Assembly (NCBI GenBank): GCA_027490145.1
Contig: JAIXYQ010000006.1
Coordinates: forward strand, 248,001-312,000
Direction of reading: 5' to 3'
Origin: Planctomycetaceae bacterium
GTDB lineage: Bacteria > Planctomycetota > Phycisphaerae > Phycisphaerales > SM1A02
Length of the DNA stretch: 64,000 bases
Of this stretch, positions 9,685 to 18,475 are shown piece after piece. Below the pieces are notes generated by a model. That model ran no database searches and was not told the DNA's origin. It was given only the letters and a program-made list of their open reading frames with translations. Positions within the stretch are counted from its first letter, which is position 1; the number at the start of each line of letters is the position of its first letter. A program made the translations under genes and the position numbers.

Positions 9685-10773
9685 ATGGAATGCGGCATCG
9701 TCGGACTTCCCAACGTCGGCAAGAGCACCCTCTTCAACGCCCTCACGGCCGCGGGGATCGAGGCCGCCAACTACCCGTTCTGCACGATCGAGCCCAACGT
9801 CGGCGTGGTGAGCATCCCCGACCACCGGCTGGACGTGATCCAGGGGTTCATCAAGACCCAGAAGGTCATCCCTGCCGCCATGCGCCTGGTCGACATCGCG
9901 GGCATCGTCAAGGGCGCCAGCGAGGGGGCCGGACTGGGCAACAAGTTCCTCAGCCACATCCGCGAGGTCGACGCGATCCTGCACGTGGTGCGCTGCTTCG
10001 AGGACGGTGATGTCCTGCACGTCGACGGCGGCGTCGACCCGGTCCGGGACATCGGCACGATCGAGACCGAGCTCATGCTGGCCGACCTGCAGTCGATCGA
10101 CGGCATGCTGGAGAAGGCCCGCCGGACCGCCAAGAGCGGCGACAAGGAGGCGATCGCCAAGGTCGAGCTCCTGGACCGCTGCCGCGCCTGCCTGGACGCG
10201 GGTCGGCCGATCCGCAGCCTGGACCCCACCGCCGAGGAGACCGCCATGCTCCGCTCGCTCGGCATGATCACCGCCAAGCGCGTGCTGTTCGTGGCCAACG
10301 TCGACGAGACCGATCCCAAGGGCGATGGTCCCCTGGTGCAGAAGGTCCGCGCCTACGCCAAGGAGAACGGCGGCTCGGTCGTGGTCGTCTGCGCGAAGAT
10401 CGAGAGCGAACTGGCGGAACTCCCCGAGGCGGACAAGAAGGAAATGCTCGCGGGCCTGGGCATGGACGAGCCCGCACTGGCCAACGTCGCGCGCGCTGCC
10501 TACGAGCTGCTGGGCCTGCAGAGCTACTTCACCGCCGGCGAGAAGGAAGTCCGCGCCTGGACGATCCACAAGGGCTTCACCGCGCCGCAGGCCGCGGGCG
10601 TGATCCACACCGACTTCGAGCGCGGCTTCATCCGCGCCGAGGTCTACACGGTGAAGGACCTGCAGGAACTCAAGAACGAGAAGTCGATCCGCGAGGCCGG
10701 CCGCATGCGCGCCGAGGGCAAGTCGTACGTCATGCAGGACGGCGACGTCTGCCACTTCCTCTTCAACGTCTGA
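9685..10773 (+). CDS. ychF: Obg-family P-loop ATPase/GTPase YchF
   Basis: Universally conserved TRAFAC-class NTPase, ribosome-associated, and in characterised members preferring ATP (OLA1/YchF). The 362-residue protein starts directly with the G1 motif GLPNVGKST (residues 7-15). G3 is [17 protein letters not shown], there is a coiled-coil insert ([13 protein letters not shown]), and the C-terminal TGS domain ([17 protein letters not shown]) ends in the typical [15 protein letters not shown]. The ATG at 9685 matches the start of YchF homologues; the open frame upstream is the antisense of mrdA. It is convergent with aat, whose stop lies 18 bp away. Confidence 0.96.
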   Translation: MECGIVGLPNVGKSTLFNALTAAGIEAANYPFCTIEPNVGVVSIPDHRLDVIQGFIKTQKVIPAAMRLVDIAGIVKGASEGAGLGNKFLSHIREVDAILHVVRCFEDGDVLHVDGGVDPVRDIGTIETELMLADLQSIDGMLEKARRTAKSGDKEAIAKVELLDRCRACLDAGRPIRSLDPTAEETAMLRSLGMITAKRVLFVANVDETDPKGDGPLVQKVRAYAKENGGSVVVVCAKIESELAELPEADKKEMLAGLGMDEPALANVARAAYELLGLQSYFTAGEKEVRAWTIHKGFTAPQAAGVIHTDFERGFIRAEVYTVKDLQELKNEKSIREAGRMRAEGKSYVMQDGDVCHFLFNV

Positions 10774-10791
10774 GGCACGTCTGCGGCGCGT

Positions 10792-11463
10792 TCAGTCGAT
10801 GCCGACGGGCATCGTGATCGCCGCGTCGAGCCTCGTGCGGTAGTCCGACAACGGGATCTCGGCGGCACCGAGCGCCAGCACGTGCGGGTTCGCGTACTGC
10901 GAATCCACGAGCACGAAGCCCCGGGTGCGCAGCCGGGCCATGAGCCCTGCGAAGGCGACCTTGCTCGCATCGCGCGCCCACGGTTCGCGCACGGTGAACA
11001 TGCTCTCGCCGAAGAAGACGCCGCCGAGCGCCACGCCGTAGAGCCCACCCGCCAGTCGATCGTCGGCCCAGGCCTCGACCGAGTGCGCGATGCCGAGCCC
11101 GTGCAGCTCGCGGTACGCCGCCTGGATCCGGTCGCCGATCCAGCTGCGGTTCTCGGCGGAACGGTCGGTCGCGCAGCCGGCCAGCACGGCTTCGAAGGCG
11201 GTGTTGAAGCGCACGCTGAAGCGGCCCGAGCGCACGGTCCGCGCCAGCCGACCCGGCGCCACCCACGAGGCGACCTCGAAGACCGCCCGCGGATCGCAGA
11301 TGAAGTAGTCGACCCGGCCGGTCTCGGGGTGCGCCATCGGGAAGGCGCCCTGCGCATAGGCCGACACGAGTTCGTGCGGCGAGAGCGTGGGTTCGGGGTG
11401 CCGGCGCGTCACGCGTGCATCATCGCGCGGGCGCGGGTGCGTTGCCAGCACCTTTGCGCACAC
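10792..11463 (-). CDS. aat: Leucyl/phenylalanyl-tRNA--protein transferase
   Basis: Transfers Leu or Phe from aminoacyl-tRNA to the N-terminal Arg or Lys of proteins, creating an N-degron read by ClpS/ClpAP. The protein shows the family core: [11 protein letters not shown] near the N-terminus, FFICDPRAV-like [37 protein letters not shown], the catalytic-loop region [18 protein letters not shown], and a C-terminal [20 protein letters not shown]. The open frame gives 223 residues from a GTG at 11463. A GTG at 11412 would still leave the whole domain and may be the true start. A ClpC-type unfoldase is encoded at the left edge of the window; whether it serves this degron route is unknown. Confidence 0.9.
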   Translation of the reverse strand: MCAKVLATHPRPRDDARVTRRHPEPTLSPHELVSAYAQGAFPMAHPETGRVDYFICDPRAVFEVASWVAPGRLARTVRSGRFSVRFNTAFEAVLAGCATDRSAENRSWIGDRIQAAYRELHGLGIAHSVEAWADDRLAGGLYGVALGGVFFGESMFTVREPWARDASKVAFAGLMARLRTRGFVLVDSQYANPHVLALGAAEIPLSDYRTRLDAAITMPVGID

Positions 11464-11518
11464 GAACGGCTCTCGGGTTCACGCGGCTCCCCCGAAGGAC
11501 GCGCCGCACGCCACTCGC

Positions 11519-12889
11519 TCACGCCGTCGTGACCGGCTTCGGCTTGGGCTTGCTGACGACGCGGACCTGCGCGAACTGGCGGTGGCCGCTCACACCGCTG
11601 TGGTGGCCGTAGCCCGACTGCCGCGCGCCGACCCAGGGTGACCCGCTTGCGCCGCCGCAACCTTGGTTCACGCCGACCATGCCGATGTGCAGCCGCTCGG
11701 CGACCTCCTGCGCGCGGGCCTCGTCGCGGCCGAACACCGCGCCGCCCAGGCCGTACGGCGAATCGTTCGCGAGCCGGACGGCTTCATCGACCTCGCGGTA
11801 GGTCATGATGCAGGCGACCGGGCCGAAGGTCTCCTCCTGCATGATCGGCATCTCGTGCGTGACGCCCGTCAGGACGACGGGTTTGATGAAGTTCCCGCCG
11901 CCGTCGCCGCCGCACTCGACGCGTGCACCGGTCGCCGCGGCCAGCGAGACCTGCGCCAGAACATGCTCCTTCTGGCGCGCGTTGACCATCGGACCGATCT
12001 GCGTGCCGGCCTGCATGCCATCGCCCACCACCAGCTGCTGCGCACGCTCGATCACGGCCTTCGTGAAGGCCGGCGCGATGGAGTCGTGGACGTAGATGCG
12101 TTCCGTGCTGACGCAGACCTGGCCCGCGTTGCGGAAACTGTTGCGTGCGGCGAACGCGGCGGCGGCATCGACATCCGCATCCGGCAGGACGACCAGGGGA
12201 TCCTTCCCGCCCAGTTCGAGGATCAACCGCTTCAGTCCACCTGCAGCGGCCTGCATGATGTGCCGCCCCGCCGAGCGGCTGCCGGTGAAGGCGATCAGGT
12301 CGATCGGCGCGGCGACCAGCGCCTTGCCCTGCACCTCGTCGCCGATGGCGACCTGCAGCACGTCCGGCGGCAGCACGGCCATCAGACACTTGGCCCACTC
12401 GAGCGCACAGAGCGTGCTGAGTTCGCTCGGCTTGAGGATCACCGTGTTGCCCGCGACCAGCGCGGGCACGACCGTGTCGCTGCACATGAGCACGGGGAAG
12501 TTCCACGGCGTGATGCAGACCGCCACGCCCAGCGGCGCATGGAGCATCGTGGTGGTGGTGCGCTCATCCTCGAGCAGTTGCGGTCGAAGCGCTGCGACGA
12601 TCTCGGCGCACGCTTCCTCCAGGCCGCTTGCCGCGTAGTTCGCCTCGCCCTTGGCCTCGGCGATCGGCTTGCCCATCTCGCGTGTGATGAGCTCGCCGAT
12701 GGCCGCACTGCGCTCCTTCATCATCGGCGCGGCACTCGCCACGAGCCGCGCGCGCTCCTCGAGCGGGATCGCGGCCCAACTGCGCTGTGCCTGGCGTGCC
12801 CGGTGGACCATGAGTCCGATGCCCTCGATGGAGGTTGGTTCGAGTTCCGCGACGAGCTCGCCGGTGGCCGGATTCGTGATGCGCAGCAT
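11519..12889 (-). CDS. Aldehyde dehydrogenase (succinate-semialdehyde dehydrogenase-like)
   Basis: NAD(P)+-dependent ALDH of 456 residues. The Rossmann region includes TPWNFPVLMCSDTVVPALVAGN and the glycine motif FTGSRSAG. The general base is Glu in LELGGKDP and the nucleophile is Cys in NAGQVCVSTERIYV. The closing motif EETFGPVACIM is also present. The short N-terminus and overall pattern resemble the GabD/Sad branch that oxidises succinate semialdehyde, but substrate cannot be read from sequence alone. The C-terminus ends in a basic KPKPKP tail. It stands alone, with a candidate leaderless promoter 8-13 bp upstream of the ATG. Confidence 0.85.
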   Translation of the reverse strand: MLRITNPATGELVAELEPTSIEGIGLMVHRARQAQRSWAAIPLEERARLVASAAPMMKERSAAIGELITREMGKPIAEAKGEANYAASGLEEACAEIVAALRPQLLEDERTTTTMLHAPLGVAVCITPWNFPVLMCSDTVVPALVAGNTVILKPSELSTLCALEWAKCLMAVLPPDVLQVAIGDEVQGKALVAAPIDLIAFTGSRSAGRHIMQAAAGGLKRLILELGGKDPLVVLPDADVDAAAAFAARNSFRNAGQVCVSTERIYVHDSIAPAFTKAVIERAQQLVVGDGMQAGTQIGPMVNARQKEHVLAQVSLAAATGARVECGGDGGGNFIKPVVLTGVTHEMPIMQEETFGPVACIMTYREVDEAVRLANDSPYGLGGAVFGRDEARAQEVAERLHIGMVGVNQGCGGASGSPWVGARQSGYGHHSGVSGHRQFAQVRVVSKPKPKPVTTA

Positions 12890-12896
12890 GAGCGCG

Positions 12897-12902
12897 ATCC
12901 TA
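12897..12902 (-). promoter_or_regulatory. Candidate -10 hexamer, near-leaderless, for the aldehyde dehydrogenase
   Basis: Minus-strand TAGGAT ends 7 nt before the ATG at 12889, so the predicted transcript would begin at or next to the start codon. No ribosome site is present between them. Confidence 0.45.
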
Positions 12903-13249
12903 GACGGTCGGCTTTATGGGACATCGCCGCGAACGGAGACCATCTTCAAAGGGACCGCCCCCGGCGGGTCCCATCGCCCCGGGGATCACCCGCTCCTGCG
13001 TCAGAAGGACTTCCCTTGGGGCCCGACCATCGTTAGCATCCCCCCTCCTCATTCGAGGGCCGTTGGTGACAGCAACCACTTGGTTCTGGCGCCACATGGG
13101 GTTCCAACGCGGCTTGCGGAACTCCAGCCTTGAGGATGCCGCGGATCGGCCTGGTGCCTGCCGCGTCAGCAGTTCGCTCGTTGCACGCGCAGGGCATCGC
13201 CCCTGACACGACTCGTCCCTACCATCAGGTCGGCCTGATCCAGGCCCAT
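12903..13249 (+). other. Intergenic region before tRNA-Gln, no gene seen
   Basis: I find no supported protein gene here; the frames that are open are Arg/Pro-rich and have no ribosome site. A hairpin GGGACC-GCC/GGC-GGTCCC with one bulge lies at 12951-12972 without a T-tract. The region must hold the tRNA promoter, but I cannot identify a convincing -35/-10 pair. The sequence shows none of the hallmark motifs of SRP RNA, 6S RNA or tmRNA. Confidence 0.4.
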
Positions 13250-13320
13250 TGGCCCGTGGTGTAACGGTAGCACAGGAGATTTTGATTCTCCTTGTCCTAG
13301 TTCGAATCTAGGCGGGCCAG
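13250..13320 (+). tRNA. tRNA-Gln (anticodon UUG)
   Basis: A complete 71-nt cloverleaf can be drawn. The acceptor stem TGGCCCG/CGGGCCA has 7 bp with discriminator G at 13320. The D-stem is GTGT/GCAC. The anticodon stem GGAGA/TCTCC encloses TTTTGAT, giving anticodon TTG at 13282-13284. The T-stem CCTAG/CTAGG has loop TTCGAAT. CCA is not encoded. The tRNA reads CAA (and CAG by wobble). It lies 46 bp upstream of the glmU-like gene on the same strand. Confidence 0.97.
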
Positions 13321-13365
13321 TTACTCCCCCAACTCCTGATGGCCGGACCCCGAAGGGAACGCGCC

Positions 13366-14144
13366 ATGACCACGACGACCACGAACTCGAGGGCCCCAGC
13401 AGCCGTCATCCTTGCCGCAGGCAAGGGCACGCGCATGAACAGCGACCTTCCGAAGGTCATGCACCCCGCCTTCGGCCGTCCGCTCGTCGAGTGGGTCGTG
13501 CTGGCCTGCCGCGAAGCCGGCGTCGGTCGCATCGTGTTGGTCGTCGGGCACGGCGCCGAGGTCGTGCGCGCGCACTTCGCCGGCCAACCCGACATCGAGT
13601 TCGTCGTGCAGTCCCCGCAGCTGGGCACCGGGCACGCCGTCGACCAGTCGCGGCCGCTGCTCGCCGCCGAACCGGCGCGGGAACTCCTCGTGCTCTGCGG
13701 CGATGGACCGCTGATCCGTGCATCGACGCTGCGCGCGCTGCTGGCGGCCCACCGCTCGGCCGCAGCCGCGGCCACGCTCGCCACGAGCATCATCGACGAG
13801 CCGACCGGCTACGGCCGCATCGAGCGCGATGCCGGCGGCCGCTTCCTGCGGATCGTCGAGCAGAAGGACGCCACCTCCGCGCAGCTGGCGATCCGCGAGG
13901 TGAACCCGAGCTACTACTGCTTCACCGCCGGCGACCTCTTCCGCACGCTCGCGCGCGTCGACAACAAGAATGCCAACGGCGAGTACTACATCACCGACAC
14001 GTTCGGGCTGCTGCGCGACGAGGGCCGCACGGTCGCGGTCGTCGATGCGGTGCCCGCGTCGGATGTGCTCAGCGTGAACACCCCGGCGCAACTGGCCGAG
14101 GTGGCCGCGATCCTCGAATCCCGCACCGCCGCAGGAGCCCGGGC

Positions 14145-14148
<4 letters not shown>
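13366..14148 (+). CDS. glmU: UDP-N-acetylglucosamine pyrophosphorylase domain protein (GlmU N-terminal half)
   Basis: Nucleotidyltransferase that makes UDP-GlcNAc from GlcNAc-1-phosphate and UTP for cell-wall and lipopolysaccharide precursors. The 260-residue protein has the signature LAAGKGTRMNSDLPK (about residues 16-30), the acceptor-site regions QLGTGHAV and LCGDGPL, and EYYITD near the end. It stops where GlmU would begin its left-handed beta-helix acetyltransferase domain, so the acetylation step must be done by another protein. AAGGGA lies 7 nt before the ATG at 13366. The stop overlaps the prs start as ATGA. The glmU-prs-ctc-pth order matches many Gram-positive genomes. Confidence 0.88.
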
Positions 14149-15128
<980 letters not shown>

Positions 15129-15169
15129 GTCACCATCCCACCCCGAACCAACACAGGAGTCCACAAGAC

Positions 15170-15832
15170 ATGGCATCCACCACCCCTACCGTCGCCGCCA
15201 CCCTGCGTGAGCGGCTTGGCACCCGCTACACCCGTCGCCTCCGCGCACAGGGCCTGCTCCCCGTCGTGATCTACGGCCACGGCGAGAAGCCCGTGTCCGC
15301 GGCGGTCAACGCCAAGGAAATGCTCGGTCACCTGCACCACGGCAGCCACGTCATCACCGTCGCCATCGGCGGCGCCAGCCAGACCTGCCTGGTCAAGGAC
15401 CTTCAGTTCGGCTACCTCGGCGACGACGTGATCCACGTCGACCTCGCGCGCGTGAACCTCGATGAGATCGTGCGCGTCAACGTGCGCATCGAGTTCTTCG
15501 GCGAGTGCGCCGCCAGCAAGAAGCCCGGCGCCGTGCTCACGCACGACATGGCCGAGCTCGCGATCAACTGCAAGGTGCGCGACATCCCCGAGTCGGTGCG
15601 TGCCGACCTGACGGCCATGCAGGGCGAGATGCTGAGCGCAAGCGACCTCAAGCTGCCCGCGGGCGTCACGCTCGCGATCGACCCGCACGCCCCCGTGGCC
15701 CGGGTGATCACGATCGCCGAGGAAGCCGCCGGTGAAGCCGCAGCGCCCGCTGCCGGCGAAGCCGCACCGGCCGCCGACGCGAAGAAGGATGGCGACGGCG
15801 ACGCAGCGAAGGCCGCTGCGCCGAAGAAGTGA
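15170..15832 (+). CDS. rplY: 50S ribosomal protein L25 (TL5/CTC long form)
   Basis: Binds 5S rRNA in the large subunit. The 220-residue protein is the two-domain CTC form. The N-terminal L25 domain (RLGTRYTRRLRAQGLLPVVIYG) is followed by the C-terminal TL5 beta domain (HVDLARVNLDEIVRVNVRIEFFGE). It ends with an Ala/Lys/Asp-rich low-complexity tail of about 35 residues. Its place between prs and pth is the classical location of ctc. The ribosome site CAGGAG lies about 12 nt before the ATG. Confidence 0.93.
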   Translation: MASTTPTVAATLRERLGTRYTRRLRAQGLLPVVIYGHGEKPVSAAVNAKEMLGHLHHGSHVITVAIGGASQTCLVKDLQFGYLGDDVIHVDLARVNLDEIVRVNVRIEFFGECAASKKPGAVLTHDMAELAINCKVRDIPESVRADLTAMQGEMLSASDLKLPAGVTLAIDPHAPVARVITIAEEAAGEAAAPAAGEAAPAADAKKDGDGDAAKAAAPKK

Positions 15833-15855
15833 GTCCAACGGTCGACTGAAGGACC

Positions 15856-16497
15856 ATGAAGCTTGTCGTCGGACTCGGCAACCCAGGCAACGACTACCGC
15901 GGCACCCGGCACAACGCCGGGTTCGAGGTGGTCGATGCCCTCGTCAAGCGCCATGCGCGCGACGCGGGGCGGGAGCGCTTCGGCGCGATCTGCTGGGAAG
16001 CCGAGCTCCGTGTCGACGGCGTGCAGGACAAGGTGCTCCTCATGAAGCCGTTGACCTTCATGAACCTCTCGGGCGATCCCGTGGCGCAGGCCATGCGGTT
16101 CCACAAGCTCGACGCCGCGCGCGACCTTCTGGTCGTTGCCGACGACCTTGCCCTGCCGGTCGGCCACATCCGGCTCCGCCAGGACGGCGGCAGCGGTGGC
16201 CACAATGGGCTGGCCGACGTCGCGATCAAGTTGTCCAGCGGCAACTGGGCACGCCTGCGCGTGGGCATCGGCAAGCCGGCTCCGCGCATGTCGCAGGTCG
16301 CGCACGTGCTCGGTCGCTTCACCGACGAGGAACGTCCTTCCGTCGACGCATCGATCTCCACCGCCTCCGAGGCCGTCCTGGCCTGGCTCGATCGCGGCGC
16401 CGCCGCTGCGATGAATGCGTTCAACACCAAGGTGCCTGCACCAACTCCCGGTCCGCACGGTGCAGGACCACAGACCGACAGCGCGTCGTCATCGTGA
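15856..16497 (+). CDS. pth: Peptidyl-tRNA hydrolase
   Basis: Releases tRNA from peptidyl-tRNAs that drop off the ribosome. The 213-residue protein begins KLVVGLGNPGNDYRGTRHNAGF, which includes the catalytic His of RHNAGF and the conserved Asn of GLGNPG. The motifs PLTFMNLSG, VVADDLALPVG and GGSGGHNGL are intact. The C-terminal lid is followed by an extra Pro/Ser/Thr-rich tail of about 25 residues not needed for the fold. GAAGGA lies 4 nt before the ATG. It is followed by rpsF 38 bp downstream. Confidence 0.96.
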   Translation: MKLVVGLGNPGNDYRGTRHNAGFEVVDALVKRHARDAGRERFGAICWEAELRVDGVQDKVLLMKPLTFMNLSGDPVAQAMRFHKLDAARDLLVVADDLALPVGHIRLRQDGGSGGHNGLADVAIKLSSGNWARLRVGIGKPAPRMSQVAHVLGRFTDEERPSVDASISTASEAVLAWLDRGAAAAMNAFNTKVPAPTPGPHGAGPQTDSASSS

Positions 16498-16535
16498 CGC
16501 CGCATCAGAACCCCAACCACTACGAGGTAAACACC

Positions 16536-16961
16536 ATGACCGAGACCCGCACCGCCCAGTACGAGGGCATGTTCCTCTTCCCGCAGTCCGCCGTCGCCGA
16601 CCTGCAGGGCACCGTCGAGACCGTGAAGCAGATGCTCACGGCCCGCGGCGCCACCATCTGCAGCATCACCAAGTGGGACGAGCGCCGGCTCGCCTACGAC
16701 ATTGCCGGCAACAAGCGCGGCCTGTACATCCTGGCCTACTTCACCGCCCCCACGGCGATGCTCAAGGAGATCGAGCGCGACTGCAACCTGAACGAGCGCA
16801 TGCTGCGTTCGCTCGTGACCCGCGCCGACCACCTGACCACCGAGCAGATGAACGACGCCGAGGGCCAGGCCAAGCTCGCCATGGAAATGAAGCTCCGCCG
16901 CCCCGAGGGCGACGAGACCGGCGAAGCGATGGCTGCTGCCCCTGCCCCTGCGGCAGAGTGA
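16536..16961 (+). CDS. rpsF: 30S ribosomal protein S6
   Basis: Small-subunit protein that pairs with S18 on the platform. The 141 residues include the S6 fold: YEGMFLFPQS, WDERRLAYDIAGNKRGLYILAYF, and RNLNERMLRSLVTR-like NLNERMLRSLVTR. A short Glu/Ala-rich C-terminal tail follows. The ATG at 16536 is preceded by GAGGT 8 nt upstream. In most bacteria rpsF is followed by rpsR (S18); here a terminator and then ssb follow, and no S18 gene is present in the window. Confidence 0.95.
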   Translation: MTETRTAQYEGMFLFPQSAVADLQGTVETVKQMLTARGATICSITKWDERRLAYDIAGNKRGLYILAYFTAPTAMLKEIERDCNLNERMLRSLVTRADHLTTEQMNDAEGQAKLAMEMKLRRPEGDETGEAMAAAPAPAAE

Positions 16962-16992
16962 TCCCGCCGGACACGCGATCCATCACGCACAC

Positions 16993-17021
16993 GGGCCGCG
17001 CCTCAGGGCGCGGCCCTTTTT
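16993..17021 (+). terminator. Rho-independent terminator after rpsF
   Basis: Perfect 10-bp GC stem GGGCCGCGCC/GGCGCGGCCC with loop TCAG, then TTTTT. It separates the glmU-prs-rplY-pth-rpsF block from ssb, which therefore needs its own promoter. Confidence 0.92.
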
Positions 17022-17075
17022 CATGGCGATCCACCGAAAATCCCGCGGTTTCGCGGGGGTGGCGTCACGGCTGAC

Positions 17076-17081
17076 TAGGAT
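17076..17081 (+). promoter_or_regulatory. Candidate -10 hexamer for ssb
   Basis: TAGGAT lies between the rpsF terminator and ssb, 27 bp before the ATG. An AAGGAGA ribosome site at 17094-17100 is inside the short predicted leader. No -35 match is seen. Confidence 0.45.
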
Positions 17082-17107
17082 GCCCGTTCATCCAAGGAGA
17101 AACAACC

Positions 17108-17569
17108 ATGGCATCATTCAACAAGGTCATCCTGCTCGGCAACCTCACCCGTGATCCCGAGCTCAAGCATGTCGCCGGCAACCAGGCCGTCGTCGAACTG
17201 GGTCTCGCCGTCAACCGTCGCTACCGCACCAAGGACAACGAGGAGCGCGAGGAAGTCACCTACGTCGATTGCGAAGCCTGGGGCCGCACCGCCGAGGTGC
17301 TCAAGCAGTACCTCACCAAGGGCAGCCCGATCTTCATCGAGGGTCGCCTCAAGCTCGACCAGTGGGAGAGCAAGGAAGGCGAGAAGCGCTCCAAGATCCG
17401 CGTGGTCATCGAGAACTTCCAGTTCGTCGGCGGCCGTGGCGAAGGCTCGGGCTCCGGTGGTGGCGGCGGTGGCGGTTACGCGCGTTCGGGTCGCGGTGCA
17501 TCGGGCGGCAGCTCGGGTGGCGGTGGCGGAGATCACGTCCCGCTGCCCAGCGACGACATCCCGTTCTGA
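17108..17569 (+). CDS. ssb: Single-stranded DNA-binding protein
   Basis: Coats single-stranded DNA in replication, repair and recombination. The 153-residue protein has an OB fold in residues 1-105: NKVILLGNLTRDPELKHV, FRLAVNRRY-like LGLAVNRRYRTKD, and FIEGRLKLDQW. A Gly/Ser-rich linker of about 30 residues follows. The acidic tail ends DDIPF, the partner-binding C-terminus typical of replicative SSB. AAGGAGA is well placed for the ATG. It is flanked upstream by the rpsF terminator and downstream by a long hairpin. Confidence 0.97.
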   Translation: MASFNKVILLGNLTRDPELKHVAGNQAVVELGLAVNRRYRTKDNEEREEVTYVDCEAWGRTAEVLKQYLTKGSPIFIEGRLKLDQWESKEGEKRSKIRVVIENFQFVGGRGEGSGSGGGGGGGYARSGRGASGGSSGGGGGDHVPLPSDDIPF

Positions 17570-17653
17570 TTCAACATGAGGCTGCTGGCTTCCGCAGCGG
17601 CAGGCGCATCGTGCCTGCGTCGGCTGTCGCCTGCGCCAAGCACGGCTCCGGGA

Positions 17654-17685
17654 GTGGACCAGGCGTGTCGGAGCGCTTGGTCCAC
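17654..17685 (+). repeat. 12-bp inverted repeat (hairpin) between ssb and rplI
   Basis: GTGGACCA at 17654-17661 pairs with TGGTCCAC at 17678-17685. The stem extends inward by GGCG/CGCT (one G-T pair) to 12 bp around an 8-nt loop TGTCGGAG. The downstream bases ACCCTGTTATT give only a poor T-tract. It may end the ssb transcript or process it. It sits upstream of the predicted rplI promoter, so it is unlikely to be an rplI leader. Confidence 0.55.
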
Positions 17686-17728
17686 ACCCTGTTATTCCAT
17701 CGCAACCGCGGCGCGACCATGGAACCGC

Positions 17729-17757
17729 TTGCCGCGGCGCGCTCCTCGTGCCATACT
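17729..17757 (+). promoter_or_regulatory. Predicted housekeeping promoter of rplI
   Basis: TTGCCG at 17729-17734, a 17-bp spacer, and CATACT at 17752-17757. The same TTGCCK-17-CATACT arrangement occurs before the gene at 40306. Predicted transcription starts about 90 nt before the rplI ATG. Confidence 0.5.
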
Positions 17758-17855
17758 GCGCGACTCACATCTCTTTTCTCCGCCTGTGCATCGTCTGCAC
17801 ATCACGCTGGGGCTGGGCGGGCTCCTAACTCTCGTTCACGAAAGGACAACGACCC

Positions 17856-18440
17856 ATGGCATCACACATCGAACTGCTGCTCCTCGACACCGTCGAAAAC
17901 CTCGGCCTGGTGGGCGAAGTGGTCAAGGTGCGCGCCGGTTTCGCGCGCAACTACCTCCTGCCCATGCTCCTCGCCGAGCACCCCACGCAGGAGAAGATCG
18001 ATTCCCTGAAGGAAGCTCGCGCGCGCGCCGAGGCCGAAGTGGCCAAGCAGCGTGCGGAACGTGCTGCCTTGATCGAGCGCCTCGCCGGCGTCACGGTCAC
18101 GCTCATCCGCTCCACCAACGACCAGGGCCTGCTCTACGGTGCGGTCACGCAGCGCGACATCAGCGATGAACTCATCAAGATGGGCTTCGGCGTCGACACC
18201 CGCGCCGTCCGCCTGAGCCAGCCGTTCCGCCGCGTCGGTGCGGGCTCGGTGACCATCCAGTTCGACCGCGACCTCAAGGCCGACATCGACGTCATGGTCA
18301 AGAGCGACCGCGTCCTCGAGATCGACCGCAAGCCCGAAACCACCGAGGAAGCCCCGGTGCCCGCCGCTGAGGAAGCCGCCCCCAGCGGCGATGCTCCCAA
18401 GGCCAAGGGCAAGAAGGGCAAGAAGGCCGACGCTGAGTGA
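17856..18440 (+). CDS. rplI: 50S ribosomal protein L9
   Basis: Large-subunit protein whose elongated shape links 23S rRNA to the stalk base. The 194 residues hold the N-terminal domain (LLLLDTVENLGLVGEVVKVRAGFARNYLLP, the L9 signature), a long connecting helix rich in Ala/Glu/Arg, and the C-terminal domain (NDQGLLYGAVTQRDI). A Lys/Glu/Ala tail of about 40 residues extends beyond the usual 148-150 residues. GAAAGGA is found 11 nt before the ATG. It stands apart from rpsF, with no S18 gene between. Confidence 0.95.
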   Translation: MASHIELLLLDTVENLGLVGEVVKVRAGFARNYLLPMLLAEHPTQEKIDSLKEARARAEAEVAKQRAERAALIERLAGVTVTLIRSTNDQGLLYGAVTQRDISDELIKMGFGVDTRAVRLSQPFRRVGAGSVTIQFDRDLKADIDVMVKSDRVLEIDRKPETTEEAPVPAAEEAAPSGDAPKAKGKKGKKADAE

Positions 18441-18475
18441 CTCCATGCGTCGGCCCGCGCGGGTCGATGCTGCCG

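Noticed and set aside
12903-13249. A structural RNA (SRP RNA, 6S or tmRNA) before tRNA-Gln
   Set aside because: No GGAA tetraloop domain, no open-bubble hairpin and no tag-peptide frame can be found.
13250-13320. tRNA-Gln as an integration site for a mobile element
   Set aside because: No integrase gene and no repeat of the tRNA 3' end are visible in the window.
17570-17855. A hidden S18 (rpsR) gene between ssb and rplI
   Set aside because: No frame contains S18 motifs; the interval holds a hairpin and a promoter.
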